Below are positions 37,501 to 45,818 of a stretch of DNA of 64,000 bases, piece by piece. Source of the stretch: Erysipelotrichales bacterium. GTDB lineage: Bacteria > Bacillota_I > Bacilli_A > Erysipelotrichales > Erysipelotrichaceae. The notes below the pieces were generated by a model that was given only the letters and a program-made list of their open reading frames with translations, was not told the origin of the DNA and did no database searches. Numbering within the stretch: position 1 is the stretch's first letter; each line of letters opens with the position of its first letter. Both the position numbers and the translations under genes were made by a program. The stretch is taken from contig CAJTJP010000006.1 in assembly GCA_910576855.1 (NCBI GenBank), forward strand, positions 42,064 to 106,063, in the 5' to 3' direction.

Positions 37501-39753
37501 GATGGCATAGTTTGCCCATGCGTCCATTATCGGATAATCGGGAATTTTTGTCGTTGCGGAATCCACACAGCCCATAGACGCCCATGCCATCGGAATCTTA
37601 CCGTATTTATCATGCACAAGCTCCATGACGTATTTCGTGTATTGTGTCATATCCTCTTGATAGTTTTTATTGAATTCATCTAAGCCGACATTAAACGCAT
37701 CACTGATGAATACCGGATTATCTCCGCCTAAGTATTCCTCATACAGATCGGCGATAAATTGATAAACGCTGTCTTTTTTATCTGAGGTCAAGCGAATATC
37801 CAAATGTGTCGCATCAAAGCCAAGCTCAGGATTGTTGTCGATAAACACCTGAGAATGCGCCGGTGTATCAAACTCGGATATGATATTGATTCCGTAATCC
37901 TGTGCATAGTATTGGAAATCACGATATTCCGCTTTTGTATAGTAGCCGTCCGTCGCTGTCAATCCTTCGATATCAGATTCGATACGGAAGCGTGAATGAC
38001 CGTTATAAGAGGTATCGTTCAAATGAATTTGAATATCGGTAAATTTAAACCATGATGCGTATTTTACAAAATCCTCTAAATACCACATCGGTATATACTT
38101 TCGTGCGACATCCAGCATAAATTTACGATATTGGTACTTCGTATAGTCTCGTGCCGTTCCCTTCGCAATCGTAAGCTGATCAGATGCCTGTAATGCCTGA
38201 AGCACACTTCTTGTCCCGAAGAATACCCCCTGATAAGCATTTCCTCTGATTGTGAGCACATCGTCGATTTCTAAGGTATAGCCCTGTTCACCGATTGTCG
38301 CATCACTGTTTTGCATTGTCAGGACGATATCACCGCTCTTCGGCGTATCGCTTGTAACAGATAGCTTTAAGCCGAATAAATCGGCAATATCCGCCTGTGT
38401 GATTTCCGCCGCTTTTTTCAAGCTGTTGTCTGCGACCGCAATACGTGATGCTTCGGTAAGCTGAAAGGATCCGCTTGCGCCCTTCCATTCCTGAATCGAA
38501 GGTACGACGATCGGTGCTGTGTTATCACTTGTCGATTGTACATAACGACCGGGTATCACAACCGGAATATTACGCATTTCCTTTGTTTCATCATTTCGCT
38601 TATCCTTGATGATATAAGTAACCAATACCTCTTTATCTACCAACGGTGTATGAATCGTACCGTTATCCTCTACCACGACATCGGTATCGCTGCAGAATAT
38701 CTCCGCTGTAATATTGTTGTTGTCATAGCTGTAAACAGGCATTTTCTGCATCTGTGTCGTAATCGGTTCAATTTCAAAATCCTTTGCGACATCATCTACC
38801 GTAAGTCTGTTGTCAACGCCCTCATAAATTTCCATTTCCATGATCGATATCGGCTTCGCACTTCCGACACCGTTGCTTTTGGTCGCATACAGACGTACAA
38901 AGCGTGCGGTAATCGGCTCAAACTTGTGCTTTTCCCAGCCGCCCTGTCCGTTGTCTACCGTAAGGATATTGGTCCATGTTTTAGTATCCGCTGTATCATT
39001 GGAATACTCTAACACATACTCAGTCGCATAAGCATCCTCCCACAGGATATGAATCGAGGCAAAGGTTGCCGCTTCTTCTAAGTCTACATAAATCCATTGC
39101 GGATTTTTTTCAATATTGCCGCTGGACCATCTGCCGTTTGTTTTATCGGTAAGATTTCCGTCAAAGGCTCCCTTCGGTCCCAAGCGATCAAGGTTGGCTT
39201 CATTTGCCGATGCAAATGCCGGCTTATTTAAAGCGATGTTTTTTAATTCGCTCTCCGGCTGTTTTTTTCTTAACACCTGAAGCTCATTCAATCCGATGAC
39301 TGTTTCACCGTTTTTCGCTTCTATCAGTTCCAGCTTGATATAGCGTGCCGGTGTTTTATCACTCATGTCCCATTCCTCTACACCGCCGGTACCTTCCTCA
39401 TGGAATAAGACTTCGCTGTATACTTGATTGGATTTTGCTGAATAGAGCTTATAGCGAAACGCAAACTGTTCGCTCCATTTCAGATTGATCGTTTCAAATG
39501 TTGTTTCCTCACCGAGATCCAATATCAATGTCGGTTTAGATGCAATTTGATTGCTTTCCCATTTCGTATTTTCTAAGCCGTCTACTGCCTTAGCCCCTTC
39601 ATTTCCGCTTGTTGCCTGACTGGCTGTCACTGTTTTATTCAGTGCGATATTTTCATATTCATCGGCCGCCTTCGCATAAATCGGATATTGAAAAAGCTGT
39701 GTGATAATTAAAAAGCTTGTAATCAGGGCTTTTACGATTCGATTTTCTTTCAT
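34588..39753 (-). CDS. Secreted multidomain GH20 beta-N-acetylhexosaminidase (1721 residues)
   Basis: Signal peptide at about residues 1-29 (ends YAKA). Two F5/8-type C carbohydrate-binding domains (about 35-165 and 172-312), a GH20b domain (about 405-535), a GH20 catalytic barrel (about 540-880) with Asp692-Glu693 in NVGLDEFN as the catalytic pair, a LamG-like domain (about 890-1100) and a third F5/8C domain (about 1112-1255). Helical FIVAR-type linkers follow, then a C-terminal membrane segment (SSAGAFILLGAVLLLF) and a basic tail. It should release terminal GlcNAc/GalNAc from host glycans at the cell surface. No LPxTG is seen. GAGAGGAGT precedes the ATG. It has a RAT/terminator leader, so it is probably induced by amino sugar through the PTS antiterminator. 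Confidence 0.9.
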   Translation of the reverse strand: MKENRIVKALITSFLIITQLFQYPIYAKAADEYENIALNKTVTASQATSGNEGAKAVDGLENTKWESNQIASKPTLILDLGEETTFETINLKWSEQFAFRYKLYSAKSNQVYSEVLFHEEGTGGVEEWDMSDKTPARYIKLELIEAKNGETVIGLNELQVLRKKQPESELKNIALNKPAFASANEANLDRLGPKGAFDGNLTDKTNGRWSSGNIEKNPQWIYVDLEEAATFASIHILWEDAYATEYVLEYSNDTADTKTWTNILTVDNGQGGWEKHKFEPITARFVRLYATKSNGVGSAKPISIMEMEIYEGVDNRLTVDDVAKDFEIEPITTQMQKMPVYSYDNNNITAEIFCSDTDVVVEDNGTIHTPLVDKEVLVTYIIKDKRNDETKEMRNIPVVIPGRYVQSTSDNTAPIVVPSIQEWKGASGSFQLTEASRIAVADNSLKKAAEITQADIADLFGLKLSVTSDTPKSGDIVLTMQNSDATIGEQGYTLEIDDVLTIRGNAYQGVFFGTRSVLQALQASDQLTIAKGTARDYTKYQYRKFMLDVARKYIPMWYLEDFVKYASWFKFTDIQIHLNDTSYNGHSRFRIESDIEGLTATDGYYTKAEYRDFQYYAQDYGINIISEFDTPAHSQVFIDNNPELGFDATHLDIRLTSDKKDSVYQFIADLYEEYLGGDNPVFISDAFNVGLDEFNKNYQEDMTQYTKYVMELVHDKYGKIPMAWASMGCVDSATTKIPDYPIMDAWANYAISLKSLFDQDYLLINATNKYGYLVPGGNNGYPDFAKEEEMYNNLSAGKFRDKNNAGIDVAEGHPKVVGGSVSLWNDRGIFNGISVYDVFARTQSIVPIYAQAFWYGKDNDLSFDGFKERIDSVGIGANITADKTIESQDELVYDFDMENTEVENDKLILKDNSLNQYDAQAVNAQVEESDTGSVLRLHGDGYIQMQHSALKWPYTVVFDITIDENQSGDITLFEETMPSEKCNEWINTNYQTRRIYLKETDNEYQLMYDRDNYHYEHTVVLEKGKTYQLAFTSDYKYTNVYIKGNKESTLNGPVLTNSGNKWADSASVYLPLQKIGENLDGTLDNIKVYNRLLTQEEIKALYDAEINLEHENIALNKEASASSYYADYQTPNKAFDGIVNKSDAGPQQSRWASQRTHNEWIQVDLGKPYKVDEIKITWEDAYGVNYKLLGSLNGNDWFEIKNVQNGSGGVDDFTALGDIETRFIKLVGTKAANNAKYGYSIYEIEVYESAKENLIRTINELEESIQGLNVGSWQGQIKEEAYLDFVKLLESERAEAQAKDSISEDELRTEKEFLAQELTKLKKQIVRIDKTVLQAALEQANEKITAGFDETTCTTSSWEKFEQVKQAAEEALNKKEITQVQIDEIAAALEAAVKGLKLHASTSDFEQLKQLVDVLTASSLPKHIKDAAEADMNEAQALLKLGNKEATAQAVKDSVRKLELFKQWVNSYESLKTVISKAEKLKESEYTEASWDKFSAVLKNAEIILNDEASGNDVLKEAMTKLNDAIDRLVKKDTSTKPEPDDPIKPNEPLKPGYINQIVNHTNNVIAQGVFPENVQLMVENMTESAKAEIIASIVNKGEVSKFKFERILDIYMLRDGSVFTPNSSFTIKIKLDEELMAKRYLGIVYISDEGKAEMMPSKTENGYITFKTTHNSYYAIVSSDNPIVNTATQPSAASSAGAFILLGAVLLLFTRKAAKANKQY

Positions 39754-40004
39754 TCTGATACTCCTCTCTTTTCATGTACTTTGACTAAACATTTTGATTC
39801 TTCTGCGTGCATAAATGTAGACAAAAAGAGAGTGCTGTCTGAGGCATAAAAGTATATGTTTTATTTCAAAAAATATCAGATATAAACCGTATAAATTTCT
39901 GTCTATAATAGTCTGCTTTTGGAGATGTTTTTTTATTAAATCGTCCGTTTCTACATTTATTTTATGTGCTTCTTTTTATTATGCTGACAGCCTCCTTTCC
40001 CTAC

Positions 40005-40073
40005 ACAAAAAAACAAGATCGAAAGCGCATGAAATACGTTTTCAATCTTGCCTAATTGAATAGTAACAAGTTT
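40005..40073 (-). promoter_or_regulatory. RAT antiterminator element overlapping a terminator, leader of the first GH20 gene
   Basis: Minus strand: RAT (40045-40073) has stem CTTG/CAAG, internal loop TTA opposite G, and stem CTA/TAG with loop TTCAAT, the TTGTTACT...AGGCAA core of BglG/LicT targets. Its 3' strand is also the start of a terminator stem (CAAGATTGAAA with TTTCGATCTTG) ending in T7 (40005-40050). The two folds exclude each other. About 250 bases of untranslated leader follow before the gene; I see no gene in them. Confidence 0.85.
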
Positions 40074-40082
40074 TACATCCTT

Positions 40083-40120
40083 ATTATAGCTTAATTCTAC
40101 AGCCTATGCAAACGTTTTCG
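40083..40120 (-). promoter_or_regulatory. Promoter and cre-like site of the first GH20 gene
   Basis: Minus strand TTGCAT (40106-40111), 17-base spacer, TATAAT (40083-40088). The plus strand at 40107-40120 reads TGCAAACGTTTTCG, 12 of 14 matches to the CcpA cre consensus TGWAARCGYTWWCW, overlapping the -35 box. Confidence 0.8.
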
Positions 40121-40246
40121 ATTTTATTTTGTTTTTTGACTTTTTACAGAAGTGGAAACATGCTGTCAAACTGAAGTTTCTGCCTTAACAGACAGCACGA
40201 AGGAAATTCATAACAGATATCATACTTTAGGCTCTCGGTATCAATA

Positions 40247-40275
40247 TTGACTTATAAAAAATTGTGCACTATAAT
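40247..40275 (+). promoter_or_regulatory. Promoter of the 190-residue membrane protein gene
   Basis: TTGACT (40247-40252), 17-base spacer, TATAAT (40270-40275). It lies inside the longer frame and supports the later start codon. Confidence 0.8.
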
Positions 40276-40321
40276 AAGCACGTGTTTAAAAGCAATAATT
40301 GCTTTGGGAGGAATAAAGAAT

Positions 40322-40894
40322 ATGAGTACGTATTACAAACACACGAAGCGGGAATCTTATGACATTCCCTATTCATTTTGCTGCGAGCAATGTATGAAGG
40401 AGAGCGGAACATTGCAGGCAACGATTGTCGGTGATCAGGCGGAGGTCAACAGCAGTTTTAGAAATTTGAGTGAGTCAAATCAAGAGAGGCTCGACAATCT
40501 GGCACACAAATATTTGGTGCAGGCAGTAAAGAAGGCGCATACGAACGCAACCGAGAAACAAATCTTTGTGAAGGCCTTCAAGGACGAGTGTCCGCATTGT
40601 CATAAGCCGCAGTCATGGGCAGTCAGCAATGCCAAAAAGGAAATGTTCACATGGCCGGTTGTGATCGTGATTGCCGGTATCATTGCCGGAGTCGCTTGTT
40701 ATTTTGTGTCTGATGCAGAAAACAAGGAGCTGGTCTCACTCGGTATTGCGGCAGCTTGCTTTGCGGTCGCAGCGGTTTGGTTTATTGTTTGCTTCGTTAA
40801 ATTCAGCAATAAGAAAAAACAGACCTCAGAGGTTATGCAGCACAACCTGCCGAGTATTGATTGGAGTGTAGCTCAGCACTTATTAGACGAGTAA
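40322..40894 (+). CDS. Membrane protein with N-terminal zinc-ribbon-like Cys pairs
   Basis: A 190-residue protein. The start at 40322 (MSTYYKHTKRESYDIPYSFC) follows GGGAGGAATAAAGAAT. Two CxxC pairs (CEQC near residue 24 and CPHC near 91) could hold a metal ion. Two membrane segments follow (VVIVIAGIIAGVACYFV and LGIAAACFAVAAVWFIVCFV), with a short charged tail. I do not recognise the family. It is transcribed against the GH20 genes from its own promoter, so it need not belong to the regulon. Confidence 0.75.
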   Translation: MSTYYKHTKRESYDIPYSFCCEQCMKESGTLQATIVGDQAEVNSSFRNLSESNQERLDNLAHKYLVQAVKKAHTNATEKQIFVKAFKDECPHCHKPQSWAVSNAKKEMFTWPVVIVIAGIIAGVACYFVSDAENKELVSLGIAAACFAVAAVWFIVCFVKFSNKKKQTSEVMQHNLPSIDWSVAQHLLDE

Positions 40895-40901
40895 AAAGAT
40901 T

Positions 40902-40935
40902 ATAAAGATGATGCGATATTGTATCATCTTTTTTA
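40902..40935 (+). terminator. Terminator of the membrane protein gene
   Basis: AAAGATGAT-GCGATATTGT-ATCATCTTT followed by more T residues, shortly after the stop. Confidence 0.85.
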
Positions 40936-40978
40936 TGATTACTTCCCGCCGTTACCACAGTTTTCATTTCATTAAACG

Positions 40979-41042
40979 CATAGAAAAGCAGCTTTGATAA
41001 TAAAGCCTGTTATCAGCCTGCATATCAACACTGCTTTTTTTG
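40979..41042. terminator. Bidirectional terminator between convergent genes
   Basis: AAAAGCAG and CTGCTTTTTTT pair around inner TTGATA/TATCAA arms and a GCCTG repeat. It ends in a T7 run on the plus strand and TTTT on the minus strand, so it can serve both the membrane protein gene and the second GH20 gene. Confidence 0.75.
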
Positions 41043-41113
41043 TTTTATTATGACAGAAGCCTTAATTAATAATTTACTTGCTTTTAAATAACGCTTAAGC
41101 CTGTTTCACCTGC

Positions 41114-44100
41114 TTATTGAACTGTTCCTTTGTTGAGTTTCTTATACGCAAACAATACGACAATACCTGCACAAAGAGTGATCCATGCATAACCAATCAA
41201 CATTGTACTGTCCCCGGTGTTCGGCGTCGCAATTATGTTATCAGTAATCATCGGATGATTCGGCTTGATTGTTTCATTAGGATGAATCGGATTTGGTTTT
41301 ATTGTATCCATAGAACCTATTTTCTTGGTTAATAAGGCATACTTAGATAAATGATTCGCAGTAAATGAAACTGTTTTATCCTTATAGGTATATGTAATTG
41401 CTTCTGCGATGCCGTTCTTATTCACATATACAAACCGATGATTGACATTCTTATAATCCTTATTCGTCTGAATTGTAACCGTGATCGGACGCTTTGGCTG
41501 ATAAGGTTTATTATTGCGATACAATGTAATATCATAAGCCTCCGCAAGTTCATATCCCTTTAATTCGTGATTTGTAATATCGATATTTTTGATTTCCTTG
41601 ACCTTTAATACGACATCATCGGCGATATTTCCCACTATCTGAACATTTCCGTTTTTAATAACTCTTGAGATCGGCAGCAATGCAACCATTCCTGCCTGAA
41701 GCTCTTTCAATGCTGCATCAATGGTTTCTTGTGTAGATGCCGGATCATCTATGACCTTTTTAGCCTTTTCAATTAACTCAGGAAGCCCCTTATACGTTTC
41801 CGGTGTGTAGCTATTTTCCTTCAATTTGATTGCCTCAGAATAAGCGGCTCTTAATGCACTCTTTTGAACCAAGGACTCTTTTAATACCTTGCTTTCTAAA
41901 TCAGCCATCTTTTTTACAATATCAGTTATTAATTGTACCTTTAAAAATTCATTCAGCTTTCCTTCATCTGCTAATTGATAATAGGATTCAAACAATGCCT
42001 TCCACTCCTGATAAAGATCAAAAGGTAAATTTCCCGCCTCATAACCGGGAACATAGGTCTCCAGCTGCTGAAGCGCATCTGTAACCTTATTTTTCGCCTG
42101 TGTATTTGGATTTTCATAAATAACGATATCCCATATGGAGAAGCCGTATTTTTTATCCTCACGTCCCTGTGTTGTCAAGGCCAGCTTTACATATCTTACC
42201 TCATGATCACCGAGCTCCTTTACAACATCAAGTCCGCCCTTACCATCGGTAATTGTTTTGATATCAAAATAGTTTTCATTATCCAAAGAGCCTTGAATTG
42301 TATAGCCGCTGGCATATGCCGCTTCCCAACTGATTTGTATTTCATCAATTTGATATACATCTTCTAAATCAATTACCAGCCATTCCGGCTTTTCTACACC
42401 GTTGATATAAGCTGAGCCCCAACGCGTGTTATGATCTCCGTCGACTGCCATTGACGGCAGTAAGCCGGAAGCGCTACCGGAAGCCTCTACCGGTTTATTT
42501 AAAGCGAGATTCTCTCGATAGCCGCTTATCTGATAAGCATCGGCAATTTCACTCTTACTCATCGCATAATTATAAATTTTCATATGCTTTAGCTCTGCGT
42601 CTAAGTTTTTCAGTATCGTTTCACACGGCAAAATAAATGTAGAGCTTCGTTGTTCCTTCTCTTTGATCGGTTTCTCTATCAATTCACCGTTTGAAACTAA
42701 CACGCCGTTGATATAGAGATATAAATCTTCACTGTCGCAAACAAGCATCATATTCAAATCTTTATTTTTCGGCAGACTGTAATCAAAGGTATAACGGCCG
42801 TGAAGTCTTTCATATCCAACCTTACCGCTGCCATCGATATCAGCATAAAAGGTACCGTCTTCTCCTTGGAAAAGAACACTGTCGGAATCATAATCATGGA
42901 TATTTACATCCATAGATATCGTATATGGATATCCGATGCTTTTCATCGGTAATGTCATATACGCATCTGATCGGAAGTGAATTGCATCATCCGACAACTG
43001 TGCTCCATGCAGAGTCGCATTATAATGATTTAACGATTGATCTGTAAGCTGATTATTTTTCACATGCTTCGCATCATATTCTGCAATTACTTCATTCTCA
43101 GAAGCTACATAGCGATTCGGATTCACAAGCGGCACTTGATTTGAAAGTGCATTTACTCGCTCCATAAACTCATTTGAGGTCTGACCGTCCGTTTTTTCTC
43201 CATACCATGTTTTTTCAGAAGTAATCATGATCGCATCCTTTACACGATCAAATAAATCAAATTCAGAATATCCGATATTAAATGAAGTATTATCATTCCA
43301 AAGCGCAAATTCCGCACCCTTCGTTTGCGGATGTGCAATCGGCATTACCGCGCTTCCGTTGCCGACCTTACGATTCGGTTCAAAGTTATAAACATCAAAG
43401 GTATCATACAGGGCTTGGATATCCAAACGATCTAAATAACCGGCATTGCCGCCCGGAACGATATAAAGCCATCCTCCGCATGTATTGATAATATCATAGC
43501 CGGCTTTGTACATTTCCTTGACATCAGACCAATACGGAGCCCAAATATTCATGGTTGCCTCTGATGAAACAGGAGTAGAACCGACAAAGCCTTCACTCGC
43601 CGTTCCTCCCCCCAGTGATCCCCATAATCTCGCTTTCTTGCCTTTAGCATTCACATATTTAATGAAATGATCGGTCCATGCACGCATTTCCTCGGCATAA
43701 TTCTGATCATATTCATCCGTTCCAATATGAAAATTATCACTGATAATCACAGGATCATCGCCATCTAAATATTCATCGATCAAATTCTCTATTACTGTAT
43801 AAGAATAAGGATCGCGAATATCCAAAGCTCCTTTTTTCAGCATTTTTACACCGTCGATATTGCGGAAGCTCTCTGCATGATACGGTGTATCAATTTCAGT
43901 AATTACATCAACCCCGTATTTAGCTGCCTTTTTTTGATATGCCTTATAAGCTTCCTTCGTATAATAGCCATCACTCGCGATAATTTCAGGATAACGTTCA
44001 CTCTCTAAGCGAAAAGCACTGTAACCTGAAGAGCCCCAATAATCATTAATATGAACCTGAACCTCATTCATCTTAAACCAAGACATGTATAATGTAATTT

Positions 44101-45445
44101 CCTCTAAATATTCTAGCGGTATATACACACGTCCGACATCGATCATTCCGCTTCGTACTTCATATTTCGGATAATCGCGAGCTAATCCTTTCGGTATTTT
44201 TAATTCTTTCGGGTTTTGATAAAGAATCTGCGTAATCGAGGCACCGCCATACAGAATACCGAGAGAATCAGGCGCTGTAATCTCAACAACATCTCCTATA
44301 TTCAACAAATATCCTTCATTTCCCAGTTCTGCTTTTGAAGTATTCTTTGTGAGTACGATATCACCTGTTTTCGGTGCAGTATCGGATATTTCAATCTTCT
44401 TGCCCAGCATTTCTGAAAAATAAGTCTGAATCGTTTTCGCTGTTTCCATTAAGGCTGTATCCTGCACAATCAGCTTTGAATTATTATTTAACGTAAAGTA
44501 TCCCTTTGCGCCTTTCCATTCTCTTAAACCGGGCAGCACATTCGGTTTTGAATTATCCTGTGCTTCAGCTTGATAAGTACCCGGAATAATGATTTGTGCA
44601 TCCTTTGAGGCAATCGCAAAGTCATCAGCGTCAGTTTTGTTTTGTACCTTATATAACAGATGAACCTTCATATCCTGAAGCGGTTCGATGATCCTGCCAT
44701 CCGATGTAACGACCTGTTGATTATCACTGCCATACAGCACAACCTCATATTTTTCCGATTCTAATTCAGGAAGAATTATTTTTGTGCCGTCTTCACTCAT
44801 TGTCGGTGAAATGCTTTCTACATAATCTACCCAGCTTTGCGCACTCATTTCAATATTTTCTGTTTGTGTATGATCATACACTTCAATTTCATAAATACAA
44901 AAGCCATACCATTTTCCGGTATACGGGCGACTCTTTAAATCTAATTTGATATATCTGGCTTCCTTACCGCCCAAATCCGTATAGTGATTTTCGTCCTTTG
45001 TTCCATCATTCACTTCCCGAATCACAAAGTAATCACTGTCGTCTAAGGAGCCTGAAATTGTAAATTCCTGTGCATAGGAAGCTTCAAAATTGACAAGAAT
45101 CTCGTCAATATGATAGGCCGCTCCTAAATCCACCTTGATCCATTGCGGTATAATATTACCGTCGGCGTCCAGTCCGTTATTTTTATAATCAGAAGACCAT
45201 CGACTCGTCTTACCTACACCACCGTCAACTGCGTAGGACGGCGCAAGACTTGCACTGTATTGCGTAGACGCTGTCGCCGTTTTATTCAATGCCAGATTGA
45301 TCGGCTTTTCCCATGGCTTTAATTCCGCTGCCGAGATAAGAGTCAGACAATTACTCAGCAGTAAGCAGAAAATAATACATAAATGCAAAAGTGTTTTCAT
45401 TGATTTTTTCATAATCACTGTTGAAAAGACTTTGAATCTTTTCAC
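41114..45445 (-). CDS. Secreted multidomain GH20 beta-N-acetylhexosaminidase (about 1443 residues)
   Basis: The start is uncertain: the GTG at 45445 has AAAAGG 6 bases upstream and gives a basic leader before the signal helix (KTLLHLCIIFCLLL); an ATG at 45412 is the alternative. Starts further up fall into the leader terminator. From the GTG, an F5/8C domain (about 45-190), a GH20b domain (about 290-420) and the GH20 barrel with catalytic Asp577-Glu578 in FHIGTDEYD, the classic HxGxDE form. Then a LamG-like domain, a second F5/8C domain, FIVAR-type helices, an Ig-like part and a sortase-type end ATPNTGD, membrane segment and basic tail. It probably acts at the cell wall with the other GH20 enzyme and shares its leader type. 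Confidence 0.88.
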   Translation of the reverse strand: MKRFKVFSTVIMKKSMKTLLHLCIIFCLLLSNCLTLISAAELKPWEKPINLALNKTATASTQYSASLAPSYAVDGGVGKTSRWSSDYKNNGLDADGNIIPQWIKVDLGAAYHIDEILVNFEASYAQEFTISGSLDDSDYFVIREVNDGTKDENHYTDLGGKEARYIKLDLKSRPYTGKWYGFCIYEIEVYDHTQTENIEMSAQSWVDYVESISPTMSEDGTKIILPELESEKYEVVLYGSDNQQVVTSDGRIIEPLQDMKVHLLYKVQNKTDADDFAIASKDAQIIIPGTYQAEAQDNSKPNVLPGLREWKGAKGYFTLNNNSKLIVQDTALMETAKTIQTYFSEMLGKKIEISDTAPKTGDIVLTKNTSKAELGNEGYLLNIGDVVEITAPDSLGILYGGASITQILYQNPKELKIPKGLARDYPKYEVRSGMIDVGRVYIPLEYLEEITLYMSWFKMNEVQVHINDYWGSSGYSAFRLESERYPEIIASDGYYTKEAYKAYQKKAAKYGVDVITEIDTPYHAESFRNIDGVKMLKKGALDIRDPYSYTVIENLIDEYLDGDDPVIISDNFHIGTDEYDQNYAEEMRAWTDHFIKYVNAKGKKARLWGSLGGGTASEGFVGSTPVSSEATMNIWAPYWSDVKEMYKAGYDIINTCGGWLYIVPGGNAGYLDRLDIQALYDTFDVYNFEPNRKVGNGSAVMPIAHPQTKGAEFALWNDNTSFNIGYSEFDLFDRVKDAIMITSEKTWYGEKTDGQTSNEFMERVNALSNQVPLVNPNRYVASENEVIAEYDAKHVKNNQLTDQSLNHYNATLHGAQLSDDAIHFRSDAYMTLPMKSIGYPYTISMDVNIHDYDSDSVLFQGEDGTFYADIDGSGKVGYERLHGRYTFDYSLPKNKDLNMMLVCDSEDLYLYINGVLVSNGELIEKPIKEKEQRSSTFILPCETILKNLDAELKHMKIYNYAMSKSEIADAYQISGYRENLALNKPVEASGSASGLLPSMAVDGDHNTRWGSAYINGVEKPEWLVIDLEDVYQIDEIQISWEAAYASGYTIQGSLDNENYFDIKTITDGKGGLDVVKELGDHEVRYVKLALTTQGREDKKYGFSIWDIVIYENPNTQAKNKVTDALQQLETYVPGYEAGNLPFDLYQEWKALFESYYQLADEGKLNEFLKVQLITDIVKKMADLESKVLKESLVQKSALRAAYSEAIKLKENSYTPETYKGLPELIEKAKKVIDDPASTQETIDAALKELQAGMVALLPISRVIKNGNVQIVGNIADDVVLKVKEIKNIDITNHELKGYELAEAYDITLYRNNKPYQPKRPITVTIQTNKDYKNVNHRFVYVNKNGIAEAITYTYKDKTVSFTANHLSKYALLTKKIGSMDTIKPNPIHPNETIKPNHPMITDNIIATPNTGDSTMLIGYAWITLCAGIVVLFAYKKLNKGTVQ

Positions 45446-45507
45446 TCCTTTCCTTTTCGATCTCCTTGTTCTATTTAATTTTTCATTCCTGCCCTCCTTT
45501 TTGTCTA

Positions 45508-45572
45508 ACAAAAAGATCAAACAGCCGTATGAAAACGCTATCTGATCTTGCCTAATTAAATAGTAACAAATC
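45508..45572 (-). promoter_or_regulatory. RAT antiterminator element overlapping a terminator, leader of the second GH20 gene
   Basis: Minus strand: RAT at 45544-45572 has GAT/ATC and TTG/CAA stems, the TTA/G internal loop, and the CTA/TAG stem with loop TTTAAT. The terminator stem AAGATCA...TGATCTT with inner GATAGC/GCTGTT follows, ending in T5 (45508-45549). The plus strand at 45530-45543 (TGAAAACGCTATCT) matches the cre consensus at all 14 positions and lies in the transcribed leader, where CcpA could act as a roadblock. Confidence 0.85.
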
Positions 45573-45582
45573 TTACAATTTA

Positions 45583-45611
45583 ATTATAACGCTGATTTTT
45601 ATGATATGCAA
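45583..45611 (-). promoter_or_regulatory. Promoter of the second GH20 gene
   Basis: Minus strand TTGCAT (45606-45611), 17-base spacer, TATAAT (45583-45588), the same hexamers and spacing as the first GH20 promoter. Confidence 0.85.
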
Positions 45612-45759
45612 GTATTTTCTATTAAAATTTTATGATTTTTGCATTATGATTCCCGAAGTGTCATAAATAAGATGTACCATATTTCTTGATAACTAACAAA
45701 TCGGTTTGTAAAGACTAAACGAATAATACTTTCACTGATGTAAAATCAGGATCTCTCAT

Positions 45760-45817
45760 AAAAAAAGCAGTGCCTCGGCTTACATTGAAAAAGCACAAGC
45801 CCGCTTACTGCTTTTTA
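45760..45817 (-). terminator. Terminator of the PTS-antiterminator operon
   Basis: Minus-strand AAAAAGCAGT pairs with ACTGCTTTTTTT around a branched loop (AAGC/GGCTT repeats). It separates the regulator gene from the GH20 promoter. Confidence 0.85.
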
Positions 45818-45818
45818 A

